From Micropterix aruncella (lineage: Eukaryota > Arthropoda > Insecta > Lepidoptera > Micropterigidae), in contig OX155950.1 in the NCBI GenBank assembly GCA_944548615.1, positions 37,303,155 to 37,367,154 on the forward strand: 64,000 nt of DNA, given 5' to 3'. Below are positions 22,560 to 34,489 of the stretch, piece by piece. Position numbers and translations under genes: made by a program. Positions within the stretch are counted from its first letter, which is position 1. Every line of letters begins with the position of its first letter. The notes beneath the pieces are model-generated. The model was not told the origin of the DNA and did no database searches. It saw only the letters and a list, made by a program, of their open reading frames with translations.

Positions 22560-22900
22560 TATGCATTGGTCTAATGTGCCGCGCAATATAATGGACTTAA
22601 TTATTTTGACATGTATGAAGTAATTCTGACGCTACGAATTCTAGTGTTAAGCAGTCTGTCCATTTGTTTCGAGTTCTGTATTGCATTCACTGGCTACTTA
22701 TGAATTTTCAGCTCTTCCAAAACAATTTAGGGGTACTAATTAAAATTACACCTTTACTAGTATGCCAGCGCCAGGTGTCCTGGAGTCTGGCCTGCTGACT
22801 CTATCCCAGCGTTCGATGGCCAAAATACTGTCTGATCTGAAAGTATCAGCTTTTACAAAGCTCTTGCACTTTTTTGTCGCTGCCTCTTGGACTATCAGAG
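22560..22900 (-). repeat. Repeat family A, copy 1
   Basis: Reverse complement of 33795-34148 and 55460-55800. Key words are CAGCGACAAAAAAGTG, GCTGATACTTTCAGATC, AGTCAGCAGGCCAGA and GAAAATTCAT. Length about 340 bp. No TIR or tail identified. Confidence 0.75.
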
Positions 22901-22906
22901 CTTGTG

Positions 22907-23286
22907 GGCGGCACTGTAGACAATTCTGAGCGAATATTGCGTGGGCGTCATTGTATTGAATACCGCGCCTTGCTGTGGCGGAACTGCTCATTAATATCGG
23001 CGGATGTTGGCCGGCTATTGATCTGGCCGTGCGCCGCGTCGGCGGCGGCGTCGGCCGGGCCTCGCGACGCGGACCGTCTCCGGAAATACCTGCACTGCGC
23101 CCGACATTACGTAATTTGAATTTCAAAACGTGAAACTTTCATCTTGCCGCCGGCGCCGCTTCAGCTCCGCCAGAAAAAAAATGCTCTCTACTTACACCTG
23201 CTCATTTCCGTGATGCCTTTTTTCCTGCACTACCTGCATCTAATTATTCAGCGTGCTACCATCCGCGCTACATTGAAACCCGGTAA
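22907..23286. repeat. 380-bp GC-rich direct repeat, copy 1
   Basis: GGCGGCACTGTAGACAATTC to CATTGAAACCCGGTAA is repeated at 25581-25959 with few differences. CpG-rich core with GGCGGCGGCGTCGGC. The mariner at 23297 lies just after this copy. It might be a duplicated promoter/CpG segment or an unknown element; no ORF looks real. Confidence 0.88.
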
Positions 23287-23296
23287 CAAGTAAATA

Positions 23297-24618
23297 CCTT
23301 CTGTCTAAAAAGTTCCGGGAATTTAGAATTTAAAAAGATTCTGTTAATGATTTAAAAAAAAAAGAAAAAATCTTAAGTTGGTAGAAACTGTCTTTATTTA
23401 CTCTATGCCTAGAATGCGCGCGAACTGTCAGCCATTTTGACTAGAACAGCAATTGAATTGTACACCTTAGTAGTGCGTCACGATTTTCACAATGAACCAA
23501 AGTATTGAACAAAGAGTTTGCCTTAAATTTTATGTTGCGAACGGATTTTCGTGTGCCAATTCCCTAAAAATGTTAGAAAGGGCTTATGGTGAATCAGTTC
23601 TATCCAAAACACGGATCTACGAGTAGTACAAAGCATTCAAGGAGGGCCGAGAGAACGTCGAAGACAATTCTCGTTCCGTGCGACCTTCGACCTCTTCAAA
23701 AGACGAAAATATCGAAAAAGTCAAGGAAATTGTGCTCCGTAATCGCCATTCCAGCTTAAGAGAGATAGCACGTGACCTGAACCTGAAGTCTCATGAGTCC
23801 ATTTGCTCGATTTTGGTAGATAAATTGGGCATGAGACGCATCGCCGTTCGGATCGTTCCAAAGGAGTTGAATTTTCTACAACAGTACCGCAAACAAACTT
23901 CTTTAGACATGCTGGATCGCGTCGATTCTGATCCCACATTCATAGAACGCATTATAACTGGCGATGAGACATGGGTCTATGAATTTGATATGCAAACAAG
24001 TCAACAGGCATCAGAGTGGAGGACAAAAAACGAGCCAAAACCGAAAAAACCACGACAAAGTCGTTCAAAAGTCAAAGTGATGCTCATTGTTTTCTTTGAT
24101 ATTCGCGGTTTAGTCCATCGCGAATTCGTTACAGAAGGACTAACGGTCAATAAGGAATAATATTTGGCCGTTTTGAAGCGTTTACGTGAGAAAATCCGTC
24201 AAAAACGGCCTGAATTGTGGATCAACAATTCTTGGATTTTCCACGACGATAATGCACCGTCGCATAGAGCAGCAATTGTGACCGAATTTAAGGCCAAAAA
24301 CGCGACAAATACAATTGATCAACCACCGTATTCACTAGATTTGGCCCCGTCAGACTTCTTTCTGTTCCCAAAACTAAAATTGCCGCTTCGTGGTACCCGT
24401 TTTGAGTCCATAGAGTCCATTAAAGAAAATTCGTGGAAGGAATTGAAGGCTATACCGAAAAACGCCTACAAAAAGTGTTTTAAAGATTGTAAAAAATGCT
24501 GGCGAATGTGTGTTGCATCAAATGGGGACTACTTTAAAAGTGATAAAATAAACATTGACGATTAAACGAAAATTATGTATTTTATTTAATAATTCCCGGT
24601 ACTTTTTAGACAGAGTAG
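23297..24618 (+). mobile_element. Mariner DNA transposon, about 1.32 kb
   Basis: Imperfect terminal inverted repeats: left CCTTCTGTCTAAAAAGTTCC at 23297, right the complement of CTACTCTGTCTAAAAAGTAC ending at 24618, both continuing with GGGAATT. TA flanks both ends (23295-23296 and 24619-24620), the expected mariner target duplication. Length and content are those of a complete element. Transposase broken by two stops. Confidence 0.9.
23492..24565 (+). pseudogene. Mariner transposase (D,D34D) with two in-frame stops
   Basis: One continuous frame of 357 codons from ATG 23492, interrupted only by TAG at codon 45 (23624) and TAA at codon 223 (24158). There is no frameshift. The N-terminus has the helix-turn-helix DNA-binding region. 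Catalytic acids: Asp158 in ITGDETWVYEFD, Asp253 in FHDDNAPSH and Asp288 in YSLDLAPSDFFLF, with 34 residues between the last two, the mariner signature. TAG sits where mariners have a conserved Trp in the E-W-(Y/H)-K-x-F-K-E-G-R motif. Each stop could come from a single substitution, so inactivation is young relative to other remnants here. It could not act without an outside transposase. Confidence 0.92.
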
Positions 24619-24840
24619 TATATTAAAAATAACGAAAAACACGACTGCCGTTAAAAAAGTGACGCACTGGTTTATCAAAACTTTTTTAATGAAATATTCG
24701 TAGGTTATGTATTTATCCATATATGACATAACGGTTATAACAATCATACAGTTTTCGGAATCGGTTCGAGCTTAGACGTTATAGTGGAATAAAGAAACGG
24801 AAAACATACATAAATGAACCCTGAACACATTACACTCTTT
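24619..24840 (+). repeat. Dispersed repeat fragments
   Basis: CACGACTGCCGTTAAAAAAG and TATGTATTTATCCATATA match 19990-20085. 24757-24835 (AATCGGTTCGAGC to CATTACACTC) belongs to the family at 21085. Confidence 0.55.
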
Positions 24841-25220
24841 TTAACACGCTTTTATTAGGTCGACCTGGATGTAACTATGTAATGGAACCTAAGGTAACTA
24901 ATTTAACCATCTTCCAAGGATCGTAGCGTCATGAAAATTATCAGCTGTATGTAGTTCTGATGACAATACAATAATATGGTACTGTCGAACTGATCTGATA
25001 ACGGAATCGGAAGATATGAACTGGAACTTCATAATGTAACATCGTATCATAGCTGTGTTTGGACTTGATAGAAAAGTCTTGGTATCATTTTGACCACGAT
25101 TAGGCTTCAAGTTCTGATGATGAAGCCGGAAGATAGGCACTGGCATTCCTTGATGGAATATCGTATCATAGCCGTGGGTATGTGAATATCGTATCATAGC
25201 CCAAAAGCGTGTTTTTAGTG
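24841..25220 (-). mobile_element. Repeat family C (MITE-like), copy 1
   Basis: Bounded by AACACGCTTTT (24843) and its complement AAAAGCGTGTT (25203-25213). About 380 bp, inverted relative to 29921-30311. The interior has repeated GCTATGATACGAT phrases and GGTCGACC near one end. No coding evidence, although a 60-90-codon frame is open in two copies. Confidence 0.7.
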
Positions 25221-25580
25221 TTTTTTTTTAACTATTAATTTATTTTGTTGGGCAGTCGTGTAAAAACAGCATCGCACAGGCAAAGTAGGCCGTTTAACTT
25301 TTCTGATGACGCGTAAGTCGCGTAGCTAAGACGAGCATATAAACAAAATACGATCGCACACGCTGGCATCGGCCAACTGAATAATTTATAACAACTATAC
25401 TATTAGTTGGATCATAGTTGTTAAACCATTCCTTTCAAAAAAAAATCGGTTCAATGGTTGTTTTATCTATTAAAAACAAATGAAAAAATATGATTTTTAT
25501 GATCCCTTGTCCCAGGGCTCCCTAAAAGTCATGAGGCCCATAGGCTGGTGCTCACTTGGCCTATTGGATAATCCGGCACT
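25221..25580. other. Intergenic between repeats
   Basis: TTGTTGGGCAGTCGTGTAAAAA at about 25246 is the end of the family at 21085. Nothing else recognised. Confidence 0.4.
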
Positions 25581-25959
25581 GGCGGCACTTGTAGACAATT
25601 CTGAGCGAATATTGCGTGGGCGTCATTGTATTGTATGCCGCGCGTTGCTGTGGCGGAACTGCTCATTAATATCGGCGGATGTTGGCCGGCTATTGATCTG
25701 GCCGTGCGGCGCGGCGGCGGCGGCGTCGGCGGGTCTCGCGACACGGACCGTCTCCGGAAATACCTGCACTGCGCCCGACATTACGTAATTTGAATTTCAA
25801 AACGTAAAACTTTCATCTTGCCGCCGGCGCCGCTTCAGCTCCGCCAGAAAAAAAACGCTCTCTACTACACCTGCTCATTTCCTTAACGCCTTTTTTCCTG
25901 CACTACCTGCGTCGAAATATTCAGCGTGCTACCATCCGCGCTACATTGAAACCCGGTAA
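25581..25959. repeat. 380-bp GC-rich direct repeat, copy 2
   Basis: Matches 22907-23286 end to end, from GGCGGCACT to CCCGGTAA. Lacks the mariner. Upstream flank differs (no family A copy). Confidence 0.88.
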
Positions 25960-27055
25960 AATATGTCCATTATCATTACTGCAGTTTGCTCTCCTTTAAT
26001 GCCCAGGCTACACTGCCGGAAAATGCCGGTAATTATCGCGATGATGGGCGTTTAACATCAGTGTGGCAACCATTTACCGCAATAATTTTACAACGGCATT
26101 AACATTGCTGTTTGACGTTAGGCGATAGCTCGGGTGGCGGTACATCAAAGAGTTTAATGCCAGAATTAATGCGTTGGAGCGGCCACACTACTTTTGCCAT
26201 TGTGCGCAGCAAGCGCGACGGGATCGTGCGCGTTTGTCTTCGGATTATTGATACATTAATACGGAGTGGACTAACGAGAAAGTCATTGTGTTTCTCGAAA
26301 TTCTGCAAACAGAGCCATGTTAGTGGGATCCGAGACACAAGTTACAAGAATCGTACACTCCTCAACAGATACCAAATTTTGTATACGCATTCAATTGTTA
26401 TAGCCTGTTATAAGTTTTATAATGACATAGCTGATGAGATCAGGGTTAAACCCAGACGAAGGGACTCCTCAACGGTCAACAGCATTGTTTATGCTGCACC
26501 CAGGGGTGGCTTCAAACCAGGGGATTCCTCAACGGTCAACAGCAAAAACACGAAATTTTGTATAGCATTCAATTATGATAGCCCGTTCAGACTTCCACTA
26601 TGATATGACTGTTGCACCCAGGGTTGGCATGGGACAAATCATTTTAATAAAAGCTTGTTTTTAAAAATGTGTTTTTACTATTAACTTATTTCTTGATTCG
26701 GTAATGATACAATATGTTCATATAATAAAAATGTACACTCATGAAATAAAGTGTACAGCGTCAACGTCCATCTTGTCTGAAATTCAAGGAACATTAACCG
26801 CACGAAACCACCTTCGCGCGCAAAAAACTATGCCCCAACTGTTTGGTCGATTTTGTAAATAAATACTTGCAATATCGGCCGAAATGGCTACGGACAGATC
26901 TGTCAAACGACGCAAAATGCCTCCGACGTCCGACGAATTAACGCCAACTTTATTGCCAAGAATGGGCGTTGACGTTCAACGTTCAAGTGTGGCCACTCAA
27001 TTAACACGTTAATATTTACCGCAGCATTTATCGCGATGAGTGCGATACGGTTTTA
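25960..27055. other. Unclassified repeat-like region
   Basis: GTGTGGCCA-like words occur at 26057, 26180 (inverted), 26985 and again at 27687 beyond the LINE, hinting at a DNA transposon split by that LINE. A phrase GGGA(C/T)TCCTCAACGGTCAACAGC is repeated at 26461 and 26521. A possible coding start at 26884 (MATDRSVKRRKMPPTSDEL...) runs about 42 codons. No domain recognised. Confidence 0.35.
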
Positions 27056-27666
27056 TTCACCAAAATTTGTCCTTCTATAATAAGATTCCAGAGCAAATGA
27101 AAAGCCTTATGTGTTAAAATTATGTTTTAAAATTGGAAAGGACCAATTTAAAAAGATAATTATAAATAATTTGGTAAGAAACCCAATTTATGGTATAAGG
27201 GAGTTTGAAAATTCCGAGTTAATTTTCCATGTTCCAAATGCTGAACTATGTAAAGTGTATGAATATGAATATGAATAAACATTGAAATGTTGATAATTAG
27301 CAAAATTTGTAAAATTTTAACATAACGGTTATTATGATACCTGACATTCTAATTCTCATATAATTTAGTATACATCTATTTATGTTTAAAAAATACGAAG
27401 GCATATTGCTGGATTGACAATAACATTATTTTACGTTGATTATTCTACATAGAATTTGCATTTCTATTTTAATATATTATTCTCTCTTACTTTTAATGAC
27501 ATTAGTATATTTTGATTATTTGTAAGTAGGTAATATTGAATATAATATTACAGCCATGACAACTATCATGATAATTATGTTTTTAATAATTTAATTTTGT
27601 GACGCATCCAAGTGTAGGAATGCCTATCTACTGGAGTAGTTGATTGTATTGTATTGTATTGTATTG
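27056..27666 (+). mobile_element. 5'-truncated Jockey-type LINE with (TTGTA)n tail
   Basis: Matches 56733-57256 over the ORF2 end (codons of FIHQNLSFYNKIPEQMKSL) and all of the 3' UTR, with a 25-bp insertion-like difference after AAAAGCCT near 27107. It ends in GATTGTATTGTATTGTATTG, a 5-bp microsatellite tail shared with the other copy. 5' truncation plus identical tails fits target-primed reverse transcription. Confidence 0.82.
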
Positions 27667-29490
27667 ATGTTGGGCATTGACGTTTCCCGCTAAGTGTGGC
27701 CGCAGCATAAGAACGCTGCCACAGCCGATAATGTGGATGGCTGTGATCATCTGGATGGCTGGACCAAGTCATAATTGAGGACCGTTTCCTCTAAATAATA
27801 CATTGACAAATGTCTTTTTTTACACGATAAACATATTTATTTATAAATTTTCCTAATACCTACATTTAAATTTAATTAATCAAATACATGTAAGTTTTTA
27901 AGTCAGACATCAATAATTGTAAATATAAATTGATAATTATAATTACAAATCTTCTTCAACCGCCCTTACCTTTGGGTTATTATTCAAAAAGTGGGTAAAA
28001 TATCGTTGTTTATTTTTAATTAGATTTCTTAATAATAATACAATATACCAGAAAACTTTTTTACACAATATACCCATTTATGAACCATTTTAGTATTTAG
28101 AAATGTAGGAATAATTTGATGTATAACGTACGCTTTGTGGGTTCCGGATTTTGTTTTCTATTGTTTTAAAATGTTTGTCTTTGAACGTACGGGATACGTT
28201 TTGTTGCGTACGGGCGATAATACAGCGGACGTATCACGTAGGTTCGTATAGGTCGGGCGGTTAATTTCTTAGTTATAAAGGTGTGACTTTTTACTTAAAC
28301 GTTACTTTGCATAGGATGTATCGCTTTGAAAAAACCTTCCATGGTAATTTCATCATTAAAAATATTTTTAATAATTGTTTCCACTATTCTTATACAAGAA
28401 AAGTGACTTCAGTATCTTGTTAAGGTCTCTTTATTATTATCTCCTAATGTGTTTGTGTAACATCTATGCTAATGTCATAAAAAAATCCAAAGACAACACC
28501 CCCGTCCTACGCCGACCCTGATCTTTGCTAGATTTAAAAAATCTTTGAAAATTTAAATCAATAAATTCGCGCGTCAACGAATAAAATATAATACAGCACA
28601 GCCAGATACAGACAGACCTTCTAGGTCTAGCTGGTTGTGCGATTCCGCGTTAATTTCGGATATGCTAGCATATTTATATGCATATAGCTATGTTTTTCGC
28701 TATACTAATGTTTATTTTTAAAGATTTTGCATGGATAACAGTATGTATGTCAATGTCTTTTTTGTACATAACTTTAAAAAATAAAATAAATAAATAAATA
28801 AAATAGGTAAAGACCCAATATTTGAAATACAATAGGTGTAAAACCTATCATGAAAACCTTCTATCTCAATATACTTACAGTTTGCATGGCATATATATAC
28901 TAAAATATGATACTAAAATCATTCATACATATTCCCATCGTCCCATTTCCCGTCAATTCCGACTACATGTTTTATTTATAGAACAATGAAATTGGAATCA
29001 TTAATGCATTCAACTTCATGCCTCAATTGGTTTTATTTTTTAGTAATTCAGCGAATTTTTAAAATGCACCCTAAATCTCGGTCATACATTTAGCCCAAAT
29101 TAAAAACAAATATTTACAGAAGAATCCTGTCGATTTTCTTTCATTAAGGTTTTGTAGGAATCGCCCATCTGTTAAACAAAAGAGTCAACCGTTTATGTCA
29201 TTAAAAATCATGACGTCATAGCAGAGCATAGTTAAATTAAGGTGGTTAATTTTGGACTAAACCTAATTTATTTTTCATACAGAAAGCACTTAGGTATTCT
29301 GCGTCATGGGTAGAGATTTTTTCGTCGCTGTTTCAGAATGCTACGCTTTTGTGTAAACCAAGTTTCGCTCTTGCCGTGTTGCTCTTTGTAATTTTCATTT
29401 AGCATGCGGTAGGACTGCTAGGGTGGCGTTGTGTTACAACAATCGATTTCGAGCCATATCATTAGACTTACCATGCATTTCAGTACTAAA
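27667..29490. other. Intergenic
   Basis: 27687-27770 has AAGTGTGGCCGCAG and repeated GGATGGCTG words that may continue the element interrupted at 27055. (AAAT)n lies at 28784-28803. CGTACG words cluster at 28127-28225. No gene seen. Confidence 0.45.
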
Positions 29491-29491
29491 T

Positions 29492-29545
29492 TTTTCAATA
29501 TCCGTAAACGTATATTGCAAAATATATGTTTACGAATATTGAAAA
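29492..29545. repeat. Compact hairpin, 25-bp arms, 4-base loop
   Basis: 29492-29516 pairs with 29521-29545 with two mismatches; loop GCAA. AT-rich except CCGTAAACG. Could be a small-RNA precursor, but the loop is short for a microRNA. Confidence 0.8.
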
Positions 29546-29920
29546 TATATAAAAATATCGGAGAAAAATGAGCTGGTGAACAATATACGACTAAAACATC
29601 GGCCTCAAAGAGATCTATCAAAAAGTCAGCAACAGCATATATCCAACTTATATATTTAGTCTACAATAACTGCTTTTATTTCTCAAAAGATAAGAAAAAT
29701 AAGTAGGCAGTGTTTGTTGAAGACATTAGCGATAAAACAAGAATGTTATCAAAATAAAGTGATCCATTGTCACGGGCTTGTCTACTTTCCAACAAATTCT
29801 TGGTGTGACCCAACCGATTTTTTTATTTCCTTTTATTTTGATCCAATTTTAAATTCATGGGTTTCCTTGATTATGGATTTATGTTGAAAATACTAAATAA
29901 ATGAATAGTTTAAAAAAAAC

Positions 29921-30311
29921 CACTAAAAACACGCTTTTGGGCTATGATACGATATTCACATACACACGGCTATGATACGATATTCCATCATGGAATGCCA
30001 GTGCCTATCTTCCGGCTTCATCATCAGACCTTGAAACCTAATCGTGGTCAAAGTTTATTCCAAGACTTTTCTAACAAGTCCAAATACAGCTATGATACGA
30101 TGTTCCATCATAAATTTCCGGTTCATATCTTCTGACTCCATCATCAGATCAGTTCGACAGTACCATATTATTGTATTGTCATCAGAACTACATACAGATG
30201 CCAATTTTCATGACGCTACGATCCTTGGAAGATGGTCAAATTAGTTACCTTAGATTCCATTACATAGTTAGTTACAGGTCGACCTAATAAAAATAAAAGC
30301 GTGTTATTAAA
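29921..30311 (+). mobile_element. Repeat family C (MITE-like), copy 2
   Basis: AACACGCTTTT at 29928 and AAAAGCGTGTT at 30295-30305 are the inverted ends. The motif GCTATGATACGAT occurs three times inside (29941, 29970, 30091), partly as tandem 130-bp units that also repeat a word containing CATCATCAGA. Confidence 0.75.
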
Positions 30312-30336
30312 AAGCTTCGCGAGCGAAAATACTATT

Positions 30337-30560
30337 GGTAACGTCCGTAGCCGCTTTGACACCGGTTCTCCTCGTTGATTCCGAGTTTAAGCAGCGTTGG
30401 GCGCGGTCAATACTTGGATGGGTGACCGCCTGAGTGTTTGACTGCGTGATGCTATAAATGTCCACCTAGAAGATGTTACCGATAAGCAACGAGGCGGGTT
30501 TCACGAAAAGACACCAGCTTTGTGGGTAAAATTATAATAATAATAATAATAAAAGAATAT
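30337..30560 (+). mobile_element. 5S-rRNA-derived SINE (SINE3-like)
   Basis: 30337-30456 aligns along a whole 5S rRNA: ACACCGGTTCTC, GAGTTTAAGCAGCGTTGGGC (box A region), ATACTTGGATGGGTGACC and CGCCTGAG (intermediate element and box C). The internal RNA polymerase III promoter is therefore almost intact. About 80 bp of unrelated body follows, then a (TAA)n tail at 30533-30554. A 5S head plus body plus simple tail is a SINE3 layout rather than a 5S gene. Single copy in the window. Confidence 0.75.
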
Positions 30561-30599
30561 TAGCGTGGTCGCAGAAATATAACATACTATGATGAGCGA

Positions 30600-31200
30600 C
30601 AGCTGCATTTAGCATCGACGCAACTAGGTAGGATAGTAGAATCTCTAGAAATTAGAGAGAATATAGTATTTACAGACCAGAAAATTATGAAAATTAGAAC
30701 ACAAGGACTTAGATTACAAGGACAGATTATCTCTTTTTAAACTCGATAGTCTTGATGATAGGCGTACAACCTACGATATAATGTTTCTCTACAATGTAAT
30801 AGATAATATTTTTGACAGTGCGTATCTGGTCAAAAAATATCCATTCTGGCTCCTACCCGCATTACTCGGAACCCGAACCTGTTTTATATAAAGAGATATA
30901 ACTCTATTATACGAAGCATTCCCTAATAACAGAGCTATGACAAGGTATAACGATAAGTTCGGGTACATTGATATTTTTTATCAGTTAACAGTCACTTTAA
31001 GGAAGCCATTAAAAAATCTTATCAGTCCTTTGTCCCCCGTATTTCATATAATGACTATTAATCGCTTGAACAGTTTACATGAATTGTTTTTTGTATTTTT
31101 TTTTAAAATATATCTTTGGTACAAAATAATTAATATTGTTTATAATCTCAATGTAAAATTTCATTTTGATTTGTTGTTTGTTCTTTCTCTTTTTCTATAA
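30600..31200 (+). pseudogene. LINE ORF2 C-terminal remnant
   Basis: Near 30747 the frame reads LDSLDDRRTTYDIMFLYNVI then DNIFDSAYLV, the conserved end of Jockey/CR1-group reverse transcriptases. A stop breaks the frame near 30890. From 30937, RYNDKFGYIDIFYQ continues it. No family match elsewhere in the window. Confidence 0.6.
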
Positions 31201-32095
31201 TATTAAATCACTGCTAAACAATGTATATATAAATAAGGTATAATAACGGAGATATGTACTGTACACATTAACGAAAGATAGTTTTAACATATAATTAGTC
31301 ATATTTTTGTCGTAACATATAATTAGTCATAGTCAATATAGTCATAATAAGTCAATTAGTCATATATTGTTATATTTTATATTTGTTATGTATATACGTT
31401 GTTTATTAACAAAAAAAAAAAAATGTACTATGAATTTTATTATTTTTATTGCCACAATTCAATTGTTTGATTAAAATGTTTTAGAACGGTAAGGTAGAGC
31501 GGATTTTTATTCTTATATTATTAGTAGTTTAATATAAATATTCGCTGACAAATAACTTGGCAGCTAAGTAATAAATAACTAGATATTTGTTTTCAAAATG
31601 CATGCCAAAACCTTAAAAATCGAGAAAAAAAAAATCGACCTGCAATTAATAGGTTTTTAGTCGACGGATTGTGGCGTAGTTTATGCTGAGAGCGTTTGAT
31701 CATATTGAAGAAAAAAAACCGGCTATAAATACATAATCGAGGTACACGTCATATTTTACAGTTTCCCGCATCTCTAGAATTGTACGGCGTAGCCTCGGGC
31801 ACAAGCCAAGGTATAAATTATAATTTGTGTAATGGCGTTTCGTGAGACCTATGCATTGCATAGGTTTATGAAAGATACATAATGACAGTGCGAAGTTACT
31901 CACATTAAGTACATATTATATACATACTACAGTTTATGGCTACTGTGTAGCTAGCAACTCTACGACATACGCCTACTGGAGCTAGGGCTCGGCGCATTGG
32001 CATTGTATAGCATAAAATAATAGAGTGTCGCAGTTGTATGACGCTATTATGCCAGTTTTATAATTTGAAAATTGGTTATTTAGTTATTTACTCTC

Positions 32096-32171
<76 letters not shown>

Positions 32172-33340
32172 ATCCGGTACACAGATGCCTTGTTGGATCG
32201 AAATCACGTTGTAAAATTTTGATCTTAAGTAAAAACAAGCGATTCTAAGTAAAAACTAAGCAAACAGAAATGACCTCAATAGTATATGGCTAGACGTTCA
32301 GGATTAGGGACATCAGAGGCTGCATCTATTCATATAATATGCGGTTCGAGAATATTGAGAACAACGTATTTTCGTTAAGGTGACATGATATCTGGAAACG
32401 ACCTTATCTGAAGAACTTTAGTTTTATGTTTTTTTTTTAAATATATGGAATCAATTTACAATTTAGACTCGAAAAAGTTGCTCATTGTCTTATACATTAA
32501 GGCTTTAAACTGATTTCCAAAACTTTCAGGCGCGATTACTCCTACAATGTAACAGGTGAGTGTGTTTTATTTTAATTTTTAATTTAATTCTATTAACTGG
32601 GGAAATCTCTACCTTCGTGCTTAGCCACATTTTTTATTTAGGCCCTAAATTAATAACAATGCATTAAAACGTGGGAGCGCTTTGAGAGTTACGATAAATA
32701 TGCTTTACCATTGACATCCTTATACCACCACTGCGCAAAGTCAGTTATTCTGTGCTAGCGCTGCGATCGAACGTTCAGTATGTGCCTGGTCGCCGTCGCG
32801 AGCGAACGTGGAATGCCTGACGCTTCGTCAACGCTGGATTTTTATTGGTCAAATCCTCTAAAATTGACCCCGACTATTTCTTCTCGCGTCCGCATACGTA
32901 TTGAAAAATAATTATGCGGTAGCCAAGGCAAGAGGCAGAGCAAGAGTCAGTACATGCGATTAGCCCTTTCTTGTGGCGGCATCTGTCGGCTCCGTCCGGA
33001 ATTTCTCAGTAGATACTCGAATCGAGGAAAAAGCAGGAAATTCAGTAGGAATTATTTGAGACCGTCTATAGATGACATTTTAATTAAAGTACAGCGTATA
33101 ATTTTAATTCGATAGACTTTTAATTGTATTGCTTTTGTTTTATATATCGTTATGTTATTATATAATGCTGCACAACCACTCATTGGCCGACTTCTTTGTT
33201 GTTTTATATAAGCTATTATTACATATTTAGCTACAAATGATATTACCTAAAATCGCTCCGGGTATGTATATGTTTTCGCAAGATTTAGGATTCACATTTT
33301 TCAATCATTCGTCGGGATGTTTAATTCATTTCAGTAATAA
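31201..33340. other. Intergenic with (CT)n
   Basis: (CT)n lies at 32092-32166 with one CG interruption. CAGATGCCTTGTTGG at about 32183 to TAAAATTTTGATC matches the family at 42128/43340. 32740-33010 is GC-richer. A palindrome CCTATGCATTGCATAGG lies at about 31849. No gene seen. Confidence 0.45.
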
Positions 33341-33794
33341 AATAGTTGTTCACCAGACAATTAGCAATTACTAGTACAAAAGGTAAATGCCGCTGTTCTA
33401 CTCTCTTTGGATCCATAAATCATTTCTTTAATGTCCAATGTGCTTATCAGGAATTGACAGCTGCCATAATAATCGAGGGGGGAAAGGAGGGGGGGGGGGG
33501 GGGGAGTATTTATCGGGGCGTCAAAATGAAACACGGCGAAGCAAACGTCAATCAAGCCATTAAACAAAACGAATCGCCGCTATATCGGACGAGTGAGCGC
33601 GCTCGCAGCAATAGGAATATTTTTCTCTTTATCTACATCATTACAGAGCGCAAGGAAATCCCCAGGCGGAAGGGGGAATTTCCTGATTACCTTTTATGGG
33701 GATAAATGCTGTGGTGTTTTCCGAATTGGATTGGTGGAGATGGCGAAATAACAAAAACAACACGAAGTCGGCCACGGCAGAGTCAACTGTATTA
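33341..33794. other. G-run and GC-richer unique sequence
   Basis: A run of 16 G lies at 33489-33504. The following 200 bp has balanced composition and an open frame of 119 codons across the G run, but codon content looks random. I see no domain. Confidence 0.35.
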
Positions 33795-34148
33795 TCTAGC
33801 TAGTCCAAGAGTCAGCGACAAAAAAGTGGAAGAGTTTTGGAAAAGCTGATACTTTCAGATCACACAGTATTTTGGCCAAAGAATGCCAGGATGAAGTCAG
33901 CAGGCCAGATTCCGGTACACCTGGTGCGGGCATACTAGAAAAGGTGTACTTATAATTAGTACCCACAAAAATTTTTGGAAAAGCTGAAAATTCATCAGTA
34001 GACAGTTGATGCAATAAAGAATTTGAAATATATGGTCGAACTGCTCTATAATCAAACGCGTGACGTCAGCATCTCCATGCATGTCACGCATCGGTCTATG
34101 ATGCATCGGTTGTGCCGCACAATATAATAGTCGCAATGGCCTAATATA
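33795..34148 (+). repeat. Repeat family A, copy 2
   Basis: Full copy in plus orientation, from CAGCGACAAAAAAGTGG to TAGTCGCAATGG. Its last 150 bp (ATCTCCATGCATGTCACGC, ATCGGTCTATGA) matches 55700-55785 closely. Confidence 0.8.
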
Positions 34149-34150
34149 AT

Positions 34151-34440
34151 GTGAGGGACCACCCCTCATTAGACTCCAAGTTGTTCGGTGTGAGATGGTG
34201 GTATCAACTTACGAGTTATCTCCGTATTGAAAGGCGGTTTTGAGTGAAGCAGAAGGTATCTATTGAATCGATTGAAAGTTTGATATAGTTATAACGCTTC
34301 CCGAATAGGTTATGTTGTCGCGAGTGTATTGATGCGCGACTACAGTTACGAGGGTAAATGGATGAGGATTGTATTTGTGCTCCTAGTATCTTGTACTGGG
34401 CACGGCTGGAGTCTGTGGGATTGCAGACTGATGCTTCGTG
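34151..34440 (+). mobile_element. Repeat family B, copy 1
   Basis: Begins TGAGGGACCACCCCTCA and ends near CTGTGGGATTGCAG. It is the inverse of 54634-54918. It abuts family A directly. Confidence 0.72.
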
Positions 34441-34489
34441 ACTGGGAAAGATAAGGAAAGGAAACCAAGGAGCCGGACTCGTTGGGCGA

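Noticed and set aside
22746..23126. 126-codon minus-strand frame
   Set aside because: Spans the border between family A and the GC-rich duplication, two unrelated repeats; no domain.
24898..25197. Conserved small protein in family C (about 60-99 codons)
   Set aside because: The open frame persists in two copies, but the underlying DNA is internally repetitive and equally similar in all frames, so it looks non-coding.
30337..30456. Functional 5S rRNA gene
   Set aside because: Promoter boxes are good but the sequence differs from insect 5S at many paired positions, and a SINE body and (TAA)n tail follow instead of a T-run terminator.
32092..32166. (CT)n as a GAGA-factor promoter element
   Set aside because: Long pure microsatellite with no nearby TSS signal or gene.
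33346..33705. 119-codon frame over a G16 run
   Set aside because: The frame passes through the homopolymer as poly-Gly and has no domain; chance in GC-richer DNA.
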